DNA of 64,000 nt, taken from Endomychus coccineus. Lineage: Eukaryota > Arthropoda > Insecta > Coleoptera > Endomychidae. Location: contig OY294067.1 of the NCBI GenBank assembly GCA_958510875.1, forward strand, positions 193,509,322 through 193,573,321. The letters are read 5' to 3'. The notes beneath the pieces are model-generated. The model was given only the letters and a program-made list of their open reading frames with translations. It did not search any database and had not been told where the DNA came from. Each line of letters starts with the position of its first letter. The first letter of the stretch is position 1. Shown piece by piece: positions 32,324-64,000 of this stretch. The position numbers and the translations under genes are program-made.

Positions 32324-34482
32324 GTTCCTCCTCTTAGAATTGCCAATGCGGAACTAAATTGTAACTTTTACCATCCTCATCCCCGTATTTTTCATTTCAT
32401 TGACGTTCTCAACCCGCTTCAAATTAATACCTAGTGATTTTTTATTATGTATTTTATGTATCGTATGTATCTACATCCATATTGTCTATTGTCTGTTATA
32501 TTATGGTTATAATATACCTATAACTTTGTTGTTTCGTTTATTTTCATCATTCTGTATCTATATTTAGTACATTTCTTGTAAAAATTATAGTAATACATGT
32601 TTCACTATACCAACAGATTTTTATATTTTAGATTCAAATCCATAAATTGAAAATTTTTTCTTCGGATTTTATTACCTTCTGACTGTAAGTATTTATACTT
32701 TATAGTTGTATTAGATATAGATAAAAGCGATGCATTGGCGGTGTTAAAAATATATAGGATGAGAAGAGAAATCGACGATTTTCATTGGAGTATATTTTCT
32801 CAGTATTCTATAGAAACCATCACTTTTTCGTAATTAAATAATTATATCTTTACTCTTCACTGTCCTGTTTTTAGTGCACTTCAATCTATTTTGTCTTACA
32901 TATCCTCGGACCAGCAATTTATAAGTCTTATTCAAAATTAGTATACTTGCTTGGTATCATCTAGCAACTTACTACTTCCGAATTATTCATTCATGTGCGA
33001 TGAAGTACAAAATATGTGATATGAAGTGTTTCGGCAATAGTTCTTGTTAGAAAAATATAAATTAAAGGTGGCGATGATCATTATTTATTAACCTCAACAA
33101 ATATGAGTATTCGCAGTGACATCTATCGGATAATAGAAAACTAATTCAGTCGGTTTGGAGAAAACTAATAATTTGAAACACCTTCATCTTTTAGAACACT
33201 GTATCTTCTTACAGCTAGATGTTACTAAACTATGAGTCTATATATACATTCATATTTTCCAATATTGTATAGAAATCAGAGTGAAGCCCTTTTTGAATTT
33301 TGTAGCAAATGGTACTTAGAAGCTTTGATAGATGAGAATGTATCAACTATTTTGGAAATTATATCAGCTTGTATTATGCCCATCTAGAGATAAAGCTAGT
33401 TCGGTTGTCATTGTCATAAATGATATTAGAATTTGGGATGAAATCAAAACTGCCACTGTCGGTGAAAAGTGAATAGCTTGAAGCGGTAAACGCAAACTAT
33501 TGTGCTCCGTTCTCTCTTCCCACTCCAAGTTCAACGCAACAATACGTTATTAATGTATTTTATTTCATACTGTCCGGTAAATAACTATTTCTCGGACTCA
33601 TTTGCGGCCGGTAAATGAGCTATTATACAATATCAGAGCTGGTAAGTGCTACCTAGCAACATATTATTAGGAAAGTATCATTAACACCAGGTCTAAAGGG
33701 GGGTTGCCTATGGTATAAAGCCAGCATGCGGTCTTCCAATAGATATAAGTTACTTCAGAGAAATGTAGCACACTATTAAGATGGTTCATTAACTAGCGCC
33801 ATCACTACTCTGATATTCTTTTCATAAGAGCAAAGGAAGGTGATTTAGGAAATCGTGCAGCTTCTGATCTTCAGAGAAAAATGCTACTGTTCAGATTCAA
33901 AATTTATTGATCCAAGTTCAACTAAATGCATACATTTATATAGCTGAATTTGCTATTAAATTTTACAAGTTGATTGCAGTGGTGTCCTTATGTTATATAT
34001 ACTTTTCTATAATGAGAAATTCTTGGTGGACGCACTCATGATGGGTCCAAATATTACCTACTGAAAATTATATTCACTATCTTATGTCGAATGCATTTTA
34101 CGAATTAGCTAAGGGCCTTTTGTAGTGGTGGTATCATTAAAATTTATCACATACATACCTACATTGAGACACACATATTAATAACACTCAACTCAAGAAA
34201 CTGATTCTTACAATTTTCTTTTCAAGTTTTTTCTGATTCAATATTTACAACGTGACGAAAGACGCCACAAAGAGAAGGAATTATTCTCGTCTCTATGTCG
34301 CCTTCTAGATTTATCACGATTATATTACTCATTCGTTCCAGATTGGATATAACGCTACATAGCAACTATTAGGTATACGTATACTTAATCATAATACGTA
34401 ATCTTCATTAATCTGTAGGTACTTATTCATTTTCTAATTGAGATATTAGAATACAATAATTATAATTTCATCTTTACGCTTG
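32324..34482. other. Region downstream of helicase stop, including its probable 3' UTR
   Basis: No coding potential. The first AATAAA signal on the minus strand below the stop codon is at 33903-33908, which would give a 3' UTR of about 0.6 kb; this is a motif-based guess. The rest is AT-rich with no recognised element. Confidence 0.4.
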
Positions 34483-55249
<20,767 letters not shown>

Positions 55250-55910
55250 CACTAAAAATTTTGCTGAGAATTTTTCACCTACCAAGTCAGAGTAAACTAA
55301 ATTAGGAATCAAAATATGCCTGTTCAAATACTATTTGGAATTAATAATATACATATAAGGGATTACCTGGAGATAAATCTGAAATTGCTTTTTTGTTTAT
55401 ACATTTTCATCCCTTCTAAATTACCTAGATAGATATTTGTCGTTACTATGTTTCAAGAGTGATAAACTTTCCTGAGAAATGGTATGACCTATATTTAAAA
55501 CGTTTGCTAATTCTGATATATTACCATTATTTTTCTTTATATGGGCAGAATGTTCTTTATACCAAGTTAGAAGGTTCCTACTAGTTTGTCCCACATAGTA
55601 TTATGAACACGACTCACAATAGATTTTGCAAATTTCGGATTTGTTGAAGTCTTGTAACTGTTTCAAAGGTATTGTCTAATATATAATAATCGATTTTTTT
55701 AGCTTATTCGTACATCTAGAAACGGAATGTATTGCAAATTTAGAAAACAAATTATTGCTGCGCCACCACAATGTCATTCTCCAAGTTTAATAAATAAAAA
55801 TATATCTAATGAGTAGAAGTAGCTAAAGGTGTGGTGGAAAGCCGTGAATATATACTATATGTCTTGTGAAAGTTTATTCGAATTGACAGGGATGTTTTTC
55901 ACGGACATTA
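55250..55910 (-). mobile_element. Penelope-like element fragment
   Basis: Matches, in minus orientation, the GIY-YIG end region of the copies at 38640-39060 and 58690-59340, with a degraded hammerhead-like tail at about 55270-55310. 55760-55910 resembles 59500-59680. Many stops. Confidence 0.6.
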
Positions 55911-56039
55911 TGCGACTGTCAATGTAACAGCTGTCTGTCATGTAAATGTTACCTGGTCTTGTTGATGGGTTATCTCTTGTCTGTCATGACAGTCTGAACT
56001 ATGATAATGATCCATCAATATATGAATCTGTCATGTTAA

Positions 56040-56604
56040 TTGTACGGGATTGATTTACCAGTCATAATTTTCAAAATATATCAAATCCCTTTTACCCCGT
56101 TTGGTATTGAGTTTCGAAAGATCCGTTCTTGGCGGGTGCCTCGTCATATGCCGAGTTTCAAGACAGTCCGCTTTATAGTTTCGGAGATTTCGTGATGAGT
56201 GAGTTAGTGTAAGTGGTATTCTTTTATAGAATACTAGCTCTATAGCTAAACAAATAATCACCCTTATCCACTAATAATACTATTGAAGTACTGAGGACCT
56301 TTGGGCTACCAAGTATCCATCATCAGAGTAAACTACCTGTATTCAAAATATGTTCGGCTAACGCTGATTTTTCAACATTATTTTTCTTTACATGGGCAAA
56401 ATATTTCTTATACCGAGTTAAAATGTTTCCTCTAGTTTGACCCACATAACATTTAGAACACGACACAATCGATTTTGTAAATCCAGGATTTGTCGAAGCT
56501 GGAAACTTTATCAAAGCTGTTGCCTAAACGGTTTGTTAGCTTGTTCTTACATATATAAACTGGTTGTATTGTAAATTTAGAAAACAATTATGGAATTTGT
56601 TAAT
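56040..56604 (-). mobile_element. Penelope-like element fragment, left half of inverted dimer
   Basis: 56323-56514 reads IKFPASTNPGFTK, then CYVGQTRGNILTRYKKY and VEKSALAEHILNT: the GIY-YIG endonuclease with the YVGQT strand preserved. A hammerhead-like tail follows at 56300-56327 (GAAA changed to CAAA). At about 56605 the sequence turns into its own inverted copy. Confidence 0.68.
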
Positions 56605-56662
56605 TACTGTTAATTGTTTTCTAAATTTGCAATACAACCAGTTATAGATGTAAGAACAAGCT

Positions 56663-58685
56663 TGTAAAGAAGCTTAAATTTTGAAAGATTATTTAATTTA
56701 GATCAGGCAATAAATACGGATGTTACATGTAATTTCAGTTTGAACATTTCATTATTTCAATAGATATGAATGAATTCCGAATGTGTATTCCGTGATTGTC
56801 ACTTGTATAAATCTCCGTAATTTCGAATAAGTATAATTATTCAAATAGATGAATCAAATTCATGTCCGTTCAAAATTGCATTTCATTCCGATAAAATATG
56901 TTGCAAAAATAGGGGCCTGGAGAGCTAACGCATCAAACTTTGTGCAGCCTTATGTATAAAAAGGGCGAACAACCTAAAAACTCCGATAACACTTGCTTAG
57001 TCCGCCGAGAGAAACTACCGGAGCGTCATGTGCGCGAATTTTAGATCTAAAAAGTAGCGTCACTTCTATACATTGTTCGTGGCATAAGTAAAAAAACCCT
57101 GGGCACAAAATAAGGAATTGGTGGAGCAGACCTGTCCAGAACCTCGGAAAACATATAAAAGCCGTGACAGTCAAAAGATCGCTCTCTTGGGTTTTTGAAT
57201 TTTGATCAGTGAAGTAGCTCTCTTGTATTTTTGAATTTCAATCAGTGCAGTCGCTCTCTTTTTGTGATTTCAAGTTTCAAACCGTACAGTATCTCTTGTG
57301 TTTTTGAATTTATCCGAGTTTGAGTCAGATTTAAAAAGCTGTGAAGTAACAATAGTGTTCCGTTTGTGTTTGTGAATTTTACAAAAGGTAATTGATAGCA
57401 AATAGTTATATTTTGGGTATTACGATATATTGATTTCCGTAATTTATGATTATTATTGTAATTGGTAAACGTTTGTACGATACCTGAGTTCCGTAGTATT
57501 CAGTAATTTGAACTGGTGAATTTGAGTTTATACCATCATAGGTCGAATCGCGCACGATTTGAATTCGAGCGTGAATCCCAATATTCAAGTAATTGTATAG
57601 TGTGTACAGAGTGTGTATGTTGAACGACAGGGGCGTCTTTGGTATATTTGTGCACGCCGTGCCTGTACCGGAAGTATAAGTATATCATAGACGACCAAAC
57701 CGCCAACGGCTTGTGCACACTGTGCCTGTACCGGAAGTATAAGCTGGGGGTGGTTGTGAGATTGAGAATCGTAATAATTCCCTTAATACTATGAGAAGTC
57801 CTCGGCCGTGGATATAGGGGTTATTGCAGATACGATAGTTAGGCTTGTGCACGCTGTGCCTGTACCGGAAGTATAAGCCCTAATTGTCTAGATTCTGAAT
57901 CTGTAAAGTATATGAAATCTACACTGCCATACAATTACCGGGCGCTCCGTGAAAGTTAGTACAAGGATGGGTGAGGTGACAGAATAAACTCAATTAGAGT
58001 AATTAACCGAAAAATAGTAAAATCTGATATCGTACAATCGGAAAACAATAACAGAATATATCGTAGTGTGATTTGAACATTTCATTTATTAGTGCTGCTA
58101 TCTAAAATTTACCGAATACCGCTCATTACGCTGGGACCTGTTTGATTCGTACTTTTCCGCAAATTGATCATTCTGAATCATTTATCAACCGATCCCGTAC
58201 CGCTGACTTGAATTTAGTTACCGAACTTATCGTAAAATAGATAGGTTGAAAGAGTTTTCATTCACCGTTTGAGCTTCATTACATTTTTCCTTCTGGGTGT
58301 AATTTTGTGAAATAATACCGTTCAATTGCATTTAAATTGATTATTCTGAAAGTGTACTTGTTAAAATCATTATATATTTTAATATTTAGAATTCCCCGTT
58401 TTATTGAATTATTTCTGCTCCATCTCCAAACGAGCTAAGTTATAACCAGGTATCAATTGTAATTAAAGCCTACAATTTCGATACTGTTTTCTGCCCATTG
58501 GACTCTGGTTATACTTCACTGTAGCTACCCTAGGGACAAGGCTATCTATAGATAGCATAGTAACAAGCCTTGTGGTGAAGACCCTAGCACAGAAGTCTTC
58601 AAAAAGGAGTTAAACTTTACAAAAATCTGGCGCCCGAGGATTTGAAATAAGCACTTTACCGAAAAGTCGCAAGGTACACGTCATA
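56663..58685 (+). repeat. Solo LTR, copy 3
   Basis: 2023 bp, TGTAAAG...CGTCATA, flanked by agct (56659-56662 and 58686-58689). Same family as the other two. TATA box at 56951-56963. The 39-bp array is shorter and more varied (57180-57310). It contains a 50-bp segment near 58580-58625 missing from copy 2. Confidence 0.83.
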
Positions 58686-58863
58686 AGCTAACAAACCGTT
58701 TAGGCAATAGCTTTGATACAGTTTCCGACTTCGACAAGCCAGGGATTTACAAAAACGATTGTTAGTCCTGTTAAAAATACTATGTGAGTCAAACTAGATG
58801 GAACAATTTCTCAAGAAAGTTTATCACTTTTGAAACACAGTACAGATAAATAAATATCTAGGT

Positions 58864-59190
58864 CAGGGGTTCCGAACCTTTTTGCACCTGCGTACCACTT
58901 GACTTTTTGAGAAATTTTTGGCGTACCACCAGACCTGAATATTTTAATAAACGTATAATATTTACTCTTATAAAAGTGTTCAAAGGCTTTTTAAATTAAA
59001 TTCCTGAGAAAACTTCATATTTAATGGTTAGATATTTGTTTATTTATAACATGCTTATAATAAAGGAGAAATAAAAAGATTAAAATGGTATTAGTTTACA
59101 GTTTTATTCATTACCCATCACTCACGCGTACCACCTGAAACGTTCCCGCATACCACCAGTGGTACGCGTACCACCGGTTGGGAACCCCTG
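58864..59190. mobile_element. 327-bp hAT MITE
   Basis: Ends CAGGGGTTCCGAACC and GGTTGGGAACCCCTG, with 8-bp duplication atctaggt (58856-58863, 59191-59198). The CAGGGGTTC end is typical of a widespread hAT group. Subterminal gcgtaccacc repeats occur at both sides. Non-autonomous, inserted in a Penelope-like copy. Confidence 0.88.
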
Positions 59191-59341
59191 ATCTAGGTAA
59201 TTTAGAAGGAATGGAAACGTATAAACGAAAAAGTAATTTATCAATTTCCGATTTATCTCCAGCTGAGGCTAGCTGTAAACAACATTATTATCCCCAAACA
59301 GTATTTAAATAGACACATTTTGATTTATATTTTAGTTTACT

Positions 59342-59370
59342 CTGATGATGACTACTTGGTAGCCGAAAGG
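59342..59370 (+). ncRNA. Hammerhead-like sequence, Penelope-like element
   Basis: CTGATGATGACTACTTGGTAG then CCGAAAGG: CUGAUGA and GAAA strands enclose a ctac/gtag stem with a ttg loop. One extra T follows CTGATGA compared with the textbook core. The best-preserved of the Penelope-linked copies. Confidence 0.45.
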
Positions 59371-59430
59371 TCCTCAGTACTTTAATAGTATTCTAGTGGA
59401 TAAGGGCGATTATTTTTTATCTATAGTATT

Positions 59431-59949
59431 ATAGTGTATTCACATGTATGTACTCTTTTATAGTTTATTATAATAGTAGTTGTTGTTCGCAGATCCAGCT
59501 AATACGTCGGCTGCGACGCTGCGATGTCATTCCCGAAGTTTCAATACTTAATAAAAATATTTCTAATGAGTAGAAACAGCTAAAGACGCGAAAAGAAGTT
59601 GGATTTATTCTGTATGTGAAAGTTTAAGTGGATTGACAAGGATATCTATGATATGGAACGGCCTGTCACGGACTAATTTAGATAAATAGGTTTCAAGTTC
59701 GATAAAACAATATTGGATAAAAAGAGGAACACATTGCACATTCGCTTATGTTTATAGCAGTTTTTGTTGAAAGTGAAATAATTTAGTTCCATACATGATA
59801 ATAATAAGAATTTATTTCCGAACAGGATACACCCAATTATAGGAAACCTTAAGTAATACAATGCATTGTGATTATAATTATGGTTGCACAAGAATAAACA
59901 TTATTAATATGTAGAGTAGCATAGGATAGAATTATTGAATAATTTTCAA
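59431..59949. other. Mostly unassigned; Penelope-like flank at 59500-59680
   Basis: 59500-59680 resembles 55760-55910. The remainder has no recognised content. Confidence 0.4.
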
Positions 59950-60220
59950 ATATATAATTTGCAAGTATAGATGGGTCACCCTCTTTTGAGATAGGGGTGA
60001 TGCGAGCTTCTTTCCATATATCGGGAGATTGAAGTTTTGAGTATTAAGTTAAATAAGAAGTGCAATGGCTTAACAAGAATATAGACACAGTCTCTTGTTA
60101 TGAAATTAGGTATATTGTCAACTCCTGCAACATGCTTGTCCTTAGATTTTTTAATAGTTGTTAAAATATCATTTTCAGTTATGAGTGGCAGCTTTATATG
60201 ATTTTCAGTTATGAATGACA
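59950..60220 (-). pseudogene. LINE reverse transcriptase fragment
   Basis: The minus strand reads ILTTIKKSKDKHVAGVDNIP and RDCVYILVKPLHFLFNLIL, the RT motif 0-1 region of a CR1/Jockey-type LINE. A short direct duplication (cattttcagttatga.tg.cagctttatat) lies at about 60170-60232. Confidence 0.6.
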
Positions 60221-60223
60221 GCT

Positions 60224-60619
60224 TTATATCATTTTTGCATGTAACGGAGGGTTTGTGACGTTCAGTTTTTGAACAAACTGAATTTTGTATGCTGTAAGAT
60301 GTAAATTCTGCTTCAGAATATTGTGCAACGACGATTTCTTGATGTTAAATTCTTGACTGCGTTTGCGAACTGATTGAGACGGATTTTCACGCACTGAAAT
60401 TCTTACTTCTTCAGTCATTTGTTTACTTCGAACCTTGATTGTTAATTTTTACGGTCGAACCGGTGTTTTCGAACATTCGAATCCATTTTCTGATGGTATC
60501 GTCCTTTGGTGCATTCCGAACGTTAAATTCTGCACGATATAAACGTTGAGTTTTGACTATAGAATCAGCATTTCGATAAAAAGCGCGATGGTCTCCCGGG
60601 TACACTTCCATGGCTACTA
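60224..60619 (-). pseudogene. Mariner/IS630-type transposase, N-terminal half
   Basis: 60423-60611 gives TQRLYRAEFNVRNAPKDDTI and WIRMFENTGSTV. 60224-60418 gives VRISVRENPSQSVRKRSQEF and LHNILKQNLHLTAYKIQFVQ. These are the paired helix-turn-helix DNA-binding domains of an insect IS630-type transposase, with one stop between the parts. The catalytic half is missing. Confidence 0.7.
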
Positions 60620-61390
60620 AATCTCCAAAGAGCAGTGTAACAACTTATCCTTATCAAAAAGTTCTATATAACTCTTTGATCCTTATCGCACCCCTCCAAA
60701 CCCCGCCGTTACATGGGCGGAGCAGTTACAAATACTCCCTACCCTTTGTGGACACCCAGTATTAAGTGAGCGCAATTTGTACACTTAAAATATTCGGAAA
60801 ATGCTTTTACTATATTTGGGTTATCGTAAACCCTTGTATTATTATTATTTGTTATGCCTGGAATTCTAGAACATCTTTTTTTGCTCTGTACATAGTGACA
60901 ACATTTTTTCAGATAATTTTTTATATTATTTTTCGTTTGTGGAACAACGCTACGACTTCACATTTGTAATATTTATATTTAGTCCTAATCAATTCATCTA
61001 TTTCTGTATTATCTTTATAAACTTCAACCCAGGTTTTTCCAGCAAGCATAATTTTCAATTTGTTATAATCAATACATGTTTTAAAAAATCTGTCATTCAT
61101 TTCTTTATTTTTTCTATTCATTTCACGGAAAATTGATCAGATATGATCCTATCGAAGACAAAGGGACCGGAATTCTCATGTTTGTTTTGACGAAAATGTG
61201 GTCCGAGCATGTTTTGCTCAAACCGTGTGTACGAGTTTCTTATGAATCATTCAAATATAATTATTCTCTTGTTAAATATTTAGGTATTCGTGACAGCGAT
61301 TGTTTTCGCTCAAAATGTTTATGTTATATATCTCCGCTGATGATTTTTATACAATAAGATTGACTATTTGTTTTATAATAAAGATTCTTG
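60620..61390. other. Unassigned, with possible LINE linker fragment
   Basis: The minus frame 60921-61121 (LAGKTWVEVYKDNTEIDELI) resembles the endonuclease-RT linker of LINEs, weakly. 60690-60750 has a GC-rich phrase (ccccgccgttacatgggcgg) that may belong to the mariner element. Confidence 0.3.
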
Positions 61391-61394
61391 ACCC

Positions 61395-61775
61395 AGTATG
61401 AATTATATATAAAAATTTTTGGGGAATAGGTCACATTAACACTTTGTTTTACATTTTCGTCTTTACGTACGTTTCGGTCTCACGACCCTCATCAGAAGAA
61501 TTATTATGTCAAACAGGGTTTTTTAAAACTAAATTATAGCACAAAGCGTCCATATCGCACAAATTTCAATAAAAAAAAAGATCGTTTCGACGACGTGGGC
61601 TTTTTTGATTAAAATTTGGGCGATTTGGACGCTTTGTGCTATAATTTAGTTTTAAAAAACGCTTTTTAACATAATAAGCCTTCTGATGATGGTCGTGAGA
61701 CCGAAACGTATGTAAAGACGAAAATATAAAACAAAGTGTTAATGTGATCTATTTCCCGAGAATTGTTATATACTA
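61395..61775. mobile_element. Palindromic element with two hammerhead-like cores
   Basis: Arms of about 150 bp or more (61418-61568 and 61604-61758) are inverted copies. Each contains a core: minus CTGATGAGGGTCGTGAGACC then GAAACGTACG (61466-61495), and plus CTGATGATGGTCGTGAGACC then GAAACGTAT (61683-61711). The ggtc/gacc stem with gtga loop is perfect in both. No clear target duplication. Confidence 0.6.
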
Positions 61776-61839
61776 TTTGTTTTTCAAATTGACGGGCGAG
61801 CGGTATATGGACACAATGTTTTGAAGTTCTTTTGTTTGT

Positions 61840-62140
61840 TTATTGTCGATTCACAGTGTGATCCTCTGTTTCAGTTGCTCATGTTTTAAGGTTTTTTTAT
61901 ACACAACAGAATTCAAACGAACCCACAAAAAGATATCTAATGGTATGAGGTGTGATGATCTAGGCGAATCTAATGGTGTGGCCTGGTGATCTAGGTCGCG
62001 ACTCTTCTTCCAATCCGACAATCTGGATAGTGTCGGAGTCACTCTCACTTGAAAGGGGGTAATGAGGAGGAGTATTGTCTTGTTGATAATGCAGTAAATT
62101 CAGCCAAAACAAGATTACCATGCATAACTGTTTGATATGC
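61840..62140 (-). pseudogene. Mariner/IS630-type transposase, C-terminal end (minus copy)
   Basis: Pieces QQDNTPPHYPL (61960-62142) and SHLIPLDIFLWVRLNSVVYK (61851-62048) match the DG(A)PPH...PLDFFLWGxLKxxVY end of IS630-type transposases. Frames broken. Confidence 0.65.
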
Positions 62141-62229
62141 AATGGGCCATAACTTCAAAAATGAAAAGATGTTTCAAATTGCAGAAACCTGTTCCGAGTA
62201 TTTTGATCAACTTTTTGAAGAGTGAAATC

Positions 62230-63000
62230 ATCCCTTAGCTTTCCATCCCCATGGAAAATCCAATTTTGTTCTTAACGAGGCAAGCTGCTGCAGCAACAGG
62301 ATTATCAAGGAAGTCTGTCAGGAAGTTACTAAAGCGTGACAAATTCCATCCTTATGCACTGCAAATTCTTCAAGAACTTGGTGATCATGATCCAGATATG
62401 CAAATTGAATTTTGTGAATTTATGAGTCAACAGATAATTGTTCAACCAATCTCGTGAGAAACATATCTTTTGGTGACGAGTGCACGTTTTGTTTGAATGG
62501 TAATATTAAAAACAAACAGCCGATATTTTAAATCCACGCATTTTCAAGGAGTCATACCCAATATTTTGAAAAAATAATATGTGTGGGCGGGTATAATAGG
62601 TGATATCGTTATTCATTGAAAAAAACTTAACTGGAGAAATCTATGCAAAATGTATCTTAATAGAACTAATGATTATACATTGGTGTTGAAAACCAAACAG
62701 ATATGCATGGTAATCTAGTTTTGACTGGAAATTTACTGTATTATCAACACGGCGCACCTCCCCATTACGCCCTTCAAGTGAGAGAGTGGCCGGATGCTCA
62801 CTATCCAGATAGGTGAATTGGAAGAAGAAGCTACTTAGATCATCAGACCTTTTACCATTAGATTTCTTTTTGTAGGGTCATGTGAAATCCGTTGTGTAAA
62901 TCACCAGCCCAGGAATTTGAAAGTCGATTCTACTATTGTTTATAGAAAAGCAGAAACCATTTTAAACATTCGTTGGAGTAATAAAACTGTCTGATGTTCC
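62230..63000 (+). pseudogene. Mariner/IS630-type transposase, catalytic part (plus copy)
   Basis: 62251-62457 reads LTRQAAAATGLSRKSVRKLL and HPYALQILQELGDHDPDMQI. Then SDECTFCLNGNIKN (second Asp) and, near 62740-62860, YYQHGAPPHYALQVREWPD. It points opposite to the copy at 61840-62140, so the two form an inverted pair. Stops after 62457. Confidence 0.65.
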
Positions 63001-63420
63001 ATTTCATCACCATTTCATCACGAATAAATCACACCAAAATTTTAAGATTGAAATAGACAATACTTTGGAAGGCCTGCTTAGATTTAGAAAAAATGAGCGT
63101 TAAAATGTAGCTAATCAAATGACCTTTTCAGCAAGGTATCATTCAACTCATCTTCCCATTTGAGATTTCCATGGGGGCGAAGATAGGAGCCTAGGGGATA
63201 GCTCAACACCTAAAACTACATCAAAATACGCTTCTTTACAATTGTAGAAACAGGTTTCTGCATTTTGAAATATCTCTTCTCGTTCTGGAATTATAGCCCA
63301 TTGTTGCTTTTCAAATTGTCATCCTGTATTTCACAATGCCGTCACTTATTCAAACCACTCTCCAAGTATATCGCGTCATACCCCACTGTCATTCATAATG
63401 GAAATATCTGTTCCTTTCAG
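63001..63420. other. Unassigned stretch
   Basis: No recognised gene or repeat. Confidence 0.35.
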
Positions 63421-63830
63421 CAGCTTCGCGTTCACCAACAATGATGCCTTCTTTAGGTAAGATACGATATCTACCTTAATCGGACAAAATTCCTTTTTTC
63501 CCCAGTGGGTAGAAATTATTTAGATCCGTTGGCAGTACTTCCTTTCCAACAAATCGCTCCAGAAATTGAGTAATGAAGTCAAGTGTGTTATTTTGGCCTG
63601 GATGTCTTAGGACAAATTAAATAACTCCAACTGCCTCAATAATTGATATTAAATCTTGTTTCATTTGTCTTATTTCATCTAAGACCATTTCTATAGTTTC
63701 ATGCATTTCAACAACGAATTTTAAATCCACTTGTATATGGACAATTTTACAGTCAACACAAAATTTACACTAATAAGAATTTCTATAGTTTTTCACCACC
63801 TTTGATTGTAATTGTCACAATCGGATTATT
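63421..63830 (-). pseudogene. Possible LINE ORF1 fragment
   Basis: The minus strand reads VDLKFVVEMHETIEMVLDEI (helical, coiled-coil-like), then after a stop DFITQFLERFVGKEVLPTDL and NNFYPLGKKG, then RILPKEGIIVGEREAA. The pattern coiled coil, then a small alpha/beta domain, resembles LINE ORF1 proteins of transposase-22 type. Weak support. Confidence 0.4.
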
Positions 63831-64000
63831 CTTCTAAATTCCCTTGGTTTTGTTGATTATATTCGTTGAGTAACTACTCGATATAGAAGATTGAACAATA
63901 TCAAAAGTATCATTGGAGTTTTAGGCAATATGTATGTATATGTGTATAATATGTTATAGTGGCCTTGTACAAGCATGATGTTCTTGTAGCTTGCTTAGGT

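Larger units (their letters stand above)
56605..59430 (+). mobile_element. Penelope-like element fragment, right half of inverted dimer, with two insertions
   Basis: Plus-oriented partner of 56040-56604. It is interrupted by solo LTR copy 3 (56663-58685) and a hAT MITE (58864-59190). The sequence joins across both (acaagct/aacaaacc; tatctaggt/aatttag). It ends with the hammerhead-like stretch at 59342-59370 and ttagtggataagggcgat, which mirrors 56255-56275. Confidence 0.7.

Overview
The window is AT-rich insect-type genomic DNA. It holds one recognisable host gene, split by long introns, in a dense field of old, often nested transposable elements. The order of insect is not resolvable by eye. 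The arthropod evidence is the element mix (BEL/Pao, CR1-, Jockey- and LOA-like LINEs, an errantivirus-like gypsy element with env, Penelope-like elements, P-like, hAT, mariner and Helitron copies) and the helicase sequence. There are no bacterial operons, CRISPR arrays or rRNA genes.

Host gene: the minus strand from 54296 down to 34483 carries the last five coding exons (445 codons plus stop) of a DDX5/DDX17 (p68, Drosophila Rm62) DEAD-box RNA helicase. They run from just after motif Ia through DEAD, SAT, motif V and HRIGRTGR to an RS/proline-rich tail. The Q motif and motifs I and Ia must lie beyond 64000. Its introns of 9.7, 4.2 and 4.5 kb are filled with mobile DNA. A GC-rich exon-like segment of unknown origin (43489-43672) lies on the same strand inside one intron.

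Left part (1-24050): a broken minus-strand BEL/Pao element (A) is interrupted by a compact, CpG-rich, plus-strand, virus-like cassette (about 830-1590). Then comes a stack of nested insertions. A CR1-like LINE (3540-5373 and 23504-24040) was split by BEL/Pao element B (5379-23498, both LTRs, TSD gaggt). Element B was split by a second LINE with a PHD-like ORF1 (10076 to about 22390). That LINE was split by a long-inverted-repeat DNA element (about 12182-20306). The DNA element received a 2-kb solo LTR (14163-16197, TSD acct) in its centre and a LOA-like LINE (17147-18985, 12-bp TSD) in its right arm.

Middle (24490-34480): a nearly full-length Jockey/CR1-superfamily LINE with a frameshift in ORF2 and a lost C-terminus; a 337-bp hAT-type MITE containing a 24-bp relic of its own family; a 588-bp P-like element with a THAP exon; and the region downstream of the helicase stop.

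Introns and right part (34911-64000): tandem repeats, a hairpin element with a 12-bp TSD, two inverted dimers of Penelope-like elements with GIY-YIG and hammerhead-like sequences, an errantivirus-like element split by a LINE and a solo LTR, a non-autonomous Helitron, another hAT MITE, mariner-type transposase fragments, and LINE fragments. The three solo LTRs (14163-16197, 44551-46594, 56663-58685) are one family, each with a 4-bp target duplication.
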